Shown here piece by piece: positions 5,675 through 8,367 of a stretch of 8,367 nt of DNA (position 1 is its first letter; the number at the start of each line of letters is the position of its first letter). A program made the translations under genes and the position numbers. The stretch covers positions 1-8,367 of the forward strand of contig JAHWIB010000048.1 in assembly GCA_019322815.1 (NCBI GenBank), written 5' to 3'. The DNA is from Candidatus Woesearchaeota archaeon (GTDB lineage Archaea > Nanobdellota > Nanobdellia > Woesearchaeales > WJKL01). The notes beneath the pieces are model-generated. The model was not told the origin of the DNA. It did not search any database and worked only from the letters and a program-made list of their open reading frames with translations.

Positions 5675-6016
5675 TTAAACTGCTTTTTGTTGTTCTCTTC
5701 TTTTCATCTGTTTAAATTTTCTTTCTAAGTTAGCTATTCCAACTTCACATTGTTTAAATATACCAGAAAGATATCTTTGCTGCTGCTTATTGATATGCCA
5801 AAATTCTCTTCTTAGTTTTTCTAGTTCTCTTCTTGATTCTCTAATCCCTCTTTCATCTTTTATTGAGCCCAATCTATTTCTTAATCTTAATAGATGTCCT
5901 TGAACTTTGATAAAATAACTGTCTTGAACCTTTTCATGAACAGGTTTCTTTTTTATCTTTGTCTCTTTTTTTCCAAATAAAGCTGATAATAATTTACCAA
6001 TCCATCCAAATACCAT
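5675..6016 (-). CDS. Hypothetical basic helical/coiled-coil protein with amphipathic N-terminus
   Basis: A 113-residue protein of no family I recognise. Residues 2-14 (VFGWIGKLLSALF) form a short hydrophobic/amphipathic segment ended by GKKETKIKKK. It is too short for a normal transmembrane helix but suited to lying on a membrane or binding a partner. Residues 30-108 are predicted by eye to be almost all helix, very rich in Arg, Lys, Glu and Gln, with heptad-like Leu/Ile positions (HLLRLRNRLG, RRELEKLRREFW, IANLERKFKQM), consistent with a coiled coil. The net charge is strongly positive, so RNA or membrane association is possible. The start is supported by GGTGA at 6022-6026. It lies 113 bases downstream of fibrillarin on the same strand, behind three hairpins. 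Confidence 0.75.
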   Translation of the reverse strand: MVFGWIGKLLSALFGKKETKIKKKPVHEKVQDSYFIKVQGHLLRLRNRLGSIKDERGIRESRRELEKLRREFWHINKQQQRYLSGIFKQCEVGIANLERKFKQMKRREQQKAV

Positions 6017-6022
6017 TTAATT

Positions 6023-6051
6023 CACCTTTAAAATTTTTAATTTTAAAGGTG
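6023..6051 (-). promoter_or_regulatory. 13-bp hairpin that contains the ribosome-binding site of the coiled-coil gene
   Basis: CACCTTTAAAATT (6023-6035) and AATTTTAAAGGTG (6039-6051) are exact reverse complements around a TTT loop. In the minus-strand mRNA the 3' arm ends in AAAGGTG and is followed directly by AATTAA and the ATG, so the Shine-Dalgarno bases are paired with CACC of the 5' arm. The fold would hide the ribosome site. The stem is mostly A-U and should be easy to open. Confidence 0.6.
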
Positions 6052-6072
6052 CCAGAAATCTTTGATTCACTT

Positions 6073-6095
6073 AGAAATTTGTTTTACAAATTTCT
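6073..6095 (-). repeat. Inverted repeat, 9-bp arms (middle hairpin of the leader array)
   Basis: AGAAATTTG (6073-6081) and CAAATTTCT (6087-6095) pair perfectly around a 5-base loop. An alternative pairing uses CCAGAAAT (6052-6059) with ATTTCTGG (6090-6097), which would exclude this hairpin. No T-run follows on either strand, so a simple terminator is unlikely. Confidence 0.55.
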
Positions 6096-6103
6096 GGTGT
6101 CTC

Positions 6104-6122
6104 AGAAATCCTTTGGATTTCT
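6104..6122 (-). repeat. Inverted repeat, 8-bp arms, just after the fibrillarin stop
   Basis: AGAAATCC (6104-6111) and GGATTTCT (6115-6122) pair perfectly around TTT. It begins eight bases past the fibrillarin stop codon in minus-strand order. GGTG (6096-6099) and CACC (6134-6137) could extend it as an outer stem. The AGAAAT core is shared with the middle hairpin and with 6054-6059, so the three elements can exchange partners. Confidence 0.55.
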
Positions 6123-6129
6123 AAAGATC

Positions 6130-6807
6130 TCAGCACCTCCTCTTACAGACAAACATTGCATGATCCATTTCAAAAGGCTCCAATGTTTTATAATCAACTA
6201 TTATCAATTTTTCCTCAAGCTTCCTTCTGATCTCTTTAAATATAACTCCTGGTTTTTTAGTAACATCAATGCTTCTAGCTTTAACAGCAAGCAGACAGAA
6301 GCCACCTGGTTTTAAAAACATTTCTACATTTTTTAAAAAAATCTCTGCCTGATTTTTCTGAGCAACATCCATATAAACAACATCAACTGGTCTTGCTATC
6401 TTGTTTTTATATTCATCTGGTTTATTTGCATCAAAGAACAAAGGAGCCATATTTTTTCTTTCCTCACAGACAAAAAGTAAATCTCTCATTACTCTCGGAG
6501 CAAAATCTAAAGCAAAGACAAATCCTCCATTTCCCACAATATCAGATATATGAGAAGCAGTTGTTCCATAAGCAGCCCCCAAGTACAGAACAGTATAGCC
6601 TTCTTTAATACCTACTTGATTTCCACCCTTCATAAGAAAAGCCGCAAGCTTGCTCTTTCTGGGATTCCATTCTCTGTATTCAATCTTACCTTCTCTGATT
6701 AACTTTTCATCATAAACAGTCTTTCCAGGAGTTATATTTCTGGTTAATAAAACTCTTCTTCTTCCTTTTCTCTGTTCATAAATTCCTTGCAATTTACTTG
6801 ATTTCAT
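6130..6807 (-). CDS. flpA: Fibrillarin-like rRNA/tRNA 2'-O-methyltransferase
   Basis: A 225-residue archaeal fibrillarin, the SAM-dependent methyltransferase of box C/D guide RNPs that 2'-O-methylates rRNA and tRNA together with Nop5 and L7Ae. The N-terminal part has NITPGKTVYDEKL (24-36) and YREWNPRKSKLAA (44-56). The SAM-binding motif I is VLYLGAAYGTTASH (73-86), followed by ALDFAPRVMRDL (99-110) and VDVVYMDVAQKNQA (141-154). The K-D-K-H catalytic set can be placed at Lys53, Asp147, Lys176 and His216 (MDHAMFV). The length is normal for archaea. Archaeal fibrillarin genes often sit next to nop5, which is absent here; instead its ATG overlaps the HAD-hydrolase stop as ATGA (6804-6807), with AGGT a few bases upstream as ribosome site. 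Confidence 0.97.
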   Translation of the reverse strand: MKSSKLQGIYEQRKGRRRVLLTRNITPGKTVYDEKLIREGKIEYREWNPRKSKLAAFLMKGGNQVGIKEGYTVLYLGAAYGTTASHISDIVGNGGFVFALDFAPRVMRDLLFVCEERKNMAPLFFDANKPDEYKNKIARPVDVVYMDVAQKNQAEIFLKNVEMFLKPGGFCLLAVKARSIDVTKKPGVIFKEIRRKLEEKLIIVDYKTLEPFEMDHAMFVCKRRC

Positions 6808-7424
6808 AAAATACCTTTTCTCTTTAAAGCACTTTTAATTTGTATTCTATCCTTAAGATGAATTGTATTTATTCCTAGTTTCCTTGCAGGAACAATATCA
6901 TCTAAATAAGTATCTCCAATCATTATTGCTTCAGAAGGTTTAACCTTAAAGTACTTTAAAACTCTTTTGAAAAATCTTGGATCAGGTTTGATTAATCTTT
7001 CATTATATGATAAAAAGAACCTATCAACATATTTATCTAAACCAGATTTAATAATTGCTCTTGAAGCAGCCAGATGGGTTGTATTAGATATAACAGCTAT
7101 TTTGTAACCTTTTTGTTTTAATTTTTTAATAATTGGCAGTGTATAACTATAACTAAAGCAATGAGTTTCAATTTTCCTTCTTAATTTTGCATATTTTTTA
7201 ATTGTTTTATCATCAGCATAAAGTTTTAGCTCTTTAAGCATATCCCTATATTTTTTTTCAAAATCTGCAGAAGAATCTAATTGAAAAAAATTTTCATAGG
7301 TTTTTGATACTTTTCTATATTTTATATTTGCATTTAATTCTTTGATTAATCCTCTAACATTTCCTTTCTTATACTTCTTATAACAAAGTGTATTCCACAA
7401 ATCAAATATAACTAGATTTATCAT
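6804..7424 (-). CDS. HAD-superfamily hydrolase (phosphatase or dehalogenase-like)
   Basis: A 206-residue haloacid-dehalogenase-superfamily enzyme with the C1-type helical cap of the HAD-IA group between motifs I and II. Motif I is FDLWNTL (7-13) with nucleophile Asp8. The usual second Asp of DxD phosphatases is replaced by Trp10, a known FDLW variant. Motif II is VISNTT (111-116), motif III is Lys146 in LIKPDPRFF, and motif IV is MIGDTYLDD with Asp171 and Asp175/Asp176. The substrate cannot be told; small phosphorylated metabolites are typical. It is translationally coupled at both ends: its ATG overlaps the stop of the PEP-synthase-domain gene (ATGA, 7421-7424), and its stop overlaps the fibrillarin ATG. 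No ribosome site of its own is seen. Confidence 0.92.
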   Translation of the reverse strand: MINLVIFDLWNTLCYKKYKKGNVRGLIKELNANIKYRKVSKTYENFFQLDSSADFEKKYRDMLKELKLYADDKTIKKYAKLRRKIETHCFSYSYTLPIIKKLKQKGYKIAVISNTTHLAASRAIIKSGLDKYVDRFFLSYNERLIKPDPRFFKRVLKYFKVKPSEAIMIGDTYLDDIVPARKLGINTIHLKDRIQIKSALKRKGIL

Positions 7425-8353
7425 TTTAATGTTGTGATTGGCCTTGACTGCAGAATATATATTTTATCATCTTCGTCAACAGCCCATTCAATATCTTCTG
7501 GTTTATTGTAATGCTTCTCAATTGCCATTCCTAATATTGCTAAATCTCTAACCTGCTTATCAGTTAATACTTGTTCAGCAGGATTTTTGATTTTTAATTT
7601 TACATTATTGCCTTTTTTGTCTCTAAACAATCCAATCTCCTGTTCATTTACATTTTTTTGTTTGATTTCTAATTTATTTTTATCAACAATATACAGATCA
7701 GGAGTTATCTCTCCTGAAACAACCATCTCCCCTAGACCAAATGCTCCTTCAATCACTAGTTCTGTTCTCATGTTTGTTATAGGATTAACAGTAAACATTA
7801 CACCTGCCTTCTGGCTGTTTACCATCCTCTGCACAACAACTGCAATCAAAACATCTTCATGTTTAAAATTATTGACAACCCTGTAATATATTGCTCTTGA
7901 AGTAAATAATGAAGCCCAGCATTTCTTAACAGCATCAACAACATTATTTTCTCCTTTAACATTTAAATAAGTAGCTTGCTGTCCTGCAAATGAAGCTTCT
8001 GGTAAGTCCTCTGCAGTTGCAGAGCTTCTGCATGCAACAAATCCTCCTAGTTTTTTATATTCAGCCTTAATATCATCAATAATATCTTGAGGAATCTTTG
8101 CATTCAAGATGATCTTCTGAACTTCTTTCGCTGCTTTCTCAAGCTTAGCAGAATCCTCAACATCAATATTTAGAATTGGAAATATTTTATTATTTATCTC
8201 CTTAGCAAATTTTTCATAAGCTTGTGCACTAACAACAAACCCATTTGGGATAGGCATTATGTCATACATCTCTCCTAAAGAAGATCCTTTTCCTCCTGCA
8301 ATATCTATATCTTTTATACTTAAATCTTTGAACCAGACAATATTTTTAGTCAT
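7421..8353 (-). CDS. Stand-alone ATP-binding (PPDK_N) domain of phosphoenolpyruvate synthase
   Basis: A 310-residue protein corresponding to only the N-terminal nucleotide-binding domain of PEP synthase/pyruvate phosphate dikinase. It starts like full-length enzymes (IVWFKDL, then GGKGSSLGEM at 20-29). It carries the ATP-site signatures RSSATAEDLPEASFAGQQ (109-126), VNPIT (189-193), GAFGLGE (203-209), DIEWA (287-291) and ends at LQSRPITTLK (301-310), exactly where that domain ends. Full enzymes are roughly 750-900 residues and continue with a phosphohistidine swivelling domain and a PEP-binding barrel. Here a stop follows and the HAD gene begins with an ATGA overlap, so it is not a recent frameshift. 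It may work with separately encoded domains or as a dedicated phosphotransferase. No Shine-Dalgarno is visible in the 14 bases left upstream, so it may be leaderless. Confidence 0.92.
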   Translation of the reverse strand: MTKNIVWFKDLSIKDIDIAGGKGSSLGEMYDIMPIPNGFVVSAQAYEKFAKEINNKIFPILNIDVEDSAKLEKAAKEVQKIILNAKIPQDIIDDIKAEYKKLGGFVACRSSATAEDLPEASFAGQQATYLNVKGENNVVDAVKKCWASLFTSRAIYYRVVNNFKHEDVLIAVVVQRMVNSQKAGVMFTVNPITNMRTELVIEGAFGLGEMVVSGEITPDLYIVDKNKLEIKQKNVNEQEIGLFRDKKGNNVKLKIKNPAEQVLTDKQVRDLAILGMAIEKHYNKPEDIEWAVDEDDKIYILQSRPITTLK

Positions 8354-8367
8354 ATAGAATTAATTAT

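Noticed and set aside
5274..5678. 134-codon open frame on the plus strand
   Set aside because: Its first half is the antisense of the well-supported double zinc-ribbon gene. The rest runs through the repeat-rich spacer with no recognisable motif and no ribosome site, so it is treated as a shadow frame.
6073..6122. CRISPR-like repeats
   Set aside because: The AGAAAT elements are short, unevenly spaced and inverted relative to each other; there are no constant-length spacers and no cas gene.
5959..6315. Plus-strand frame of 118 codons across the hairpin array
   Set aside because: Covers parts of two minus-strand genes and the hairpins, with no motif and no ribosome site.
7421..7430. Frameshift or nonsense break in a full-length PEP synthase gene
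   Set aside because: The sequence after the stop codes for an intact HAD hydrolase in an ATGA overlap. No phosphohistidine-domain remnant is seen in any frame.

Overview
The window is strongly A+T-rich and looks archaeal. It encodes a complete fibrillarin (the archaeal/eukaryotic rRNA 2'-O-methyltransferase), has short TATA-like boxes of the TTTATAAATA type, and its recurring ribosome sites are GGTGA-like. Compact packing, small Cys-rich orphan proteins, and 1-nt gaps and ATGA overlaps between genes suggest a small-genome DPANN-type archaeon (Woesearchaeota/Pacearchaeota-like). That placement is inference from gene content and style, not a phylogeny.

Layout. (1) 2-586 (+): C-terminal end of a class Ia aminoacyl-tRNA synthetase, best read as valyl-tRNA synthetase. 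Its stop overlaps, tail to tail, the end of cysS. (2) 573-2916 (-): a cysteine synthase gene followed after 1 nt by cysteinyl-tRNA synthetase. (3) 2917-3110: divergent control region. It holds a TATA box and a perfect 10-bp-arm palindrome that runs into the start codon of the next gene. (4) 3111-5150 (+): an ArsR-type winged-helix regulator with a CCxxC tail, a 59-residue Cys-rich zinc-ribbon microprotein, IscS cysteine desulfurase and IscU scaffold. (5) 5147-5449 (-): a double zinc-ribbon orphan. It converges on iscU with a 4-bp overlap and shares a hairpin plus T-run terminator with it. (6) 5450-5674: 225 nt without a gene, rich in inverted repeats, possibly a structured leader or small RNA. 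(7) 5675-6016 (-): a basic helical/coiled-coil orphan. Upstream of it is a 113-nt spacer packed with three hairpins, one of which contains its ribosome-binding site. (8) 6130-8353 (-): three genes linked by ATGA overlaps. They are a stand-alone ATP-binding domain of phosphoenolpyruvate synthase, a HAD-family hydrolase and fibrillarin.

How the genes fit together. The left two thirds form a cysteine/sulfur locus. One arm makes cysteine and loads it on tRNA(Cys). The other arm, read divergently, takes sulfur from cysteine (IscS) and builds Fe-S clusters on IscU. A Cys-containing regulator between the arms has an apparent operator over its own start. I infer that this regulator senses cluster, metal or redox state, at least for its own operon.

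The right third is a mixed operon (carbon metabolism ATPase domain, phosphatase-like enzyme, RNA methylase) followed by two orphan genes with structured leaders. I see no tRNA, rRNA, CRISPR array, insertion sequence or integrase.
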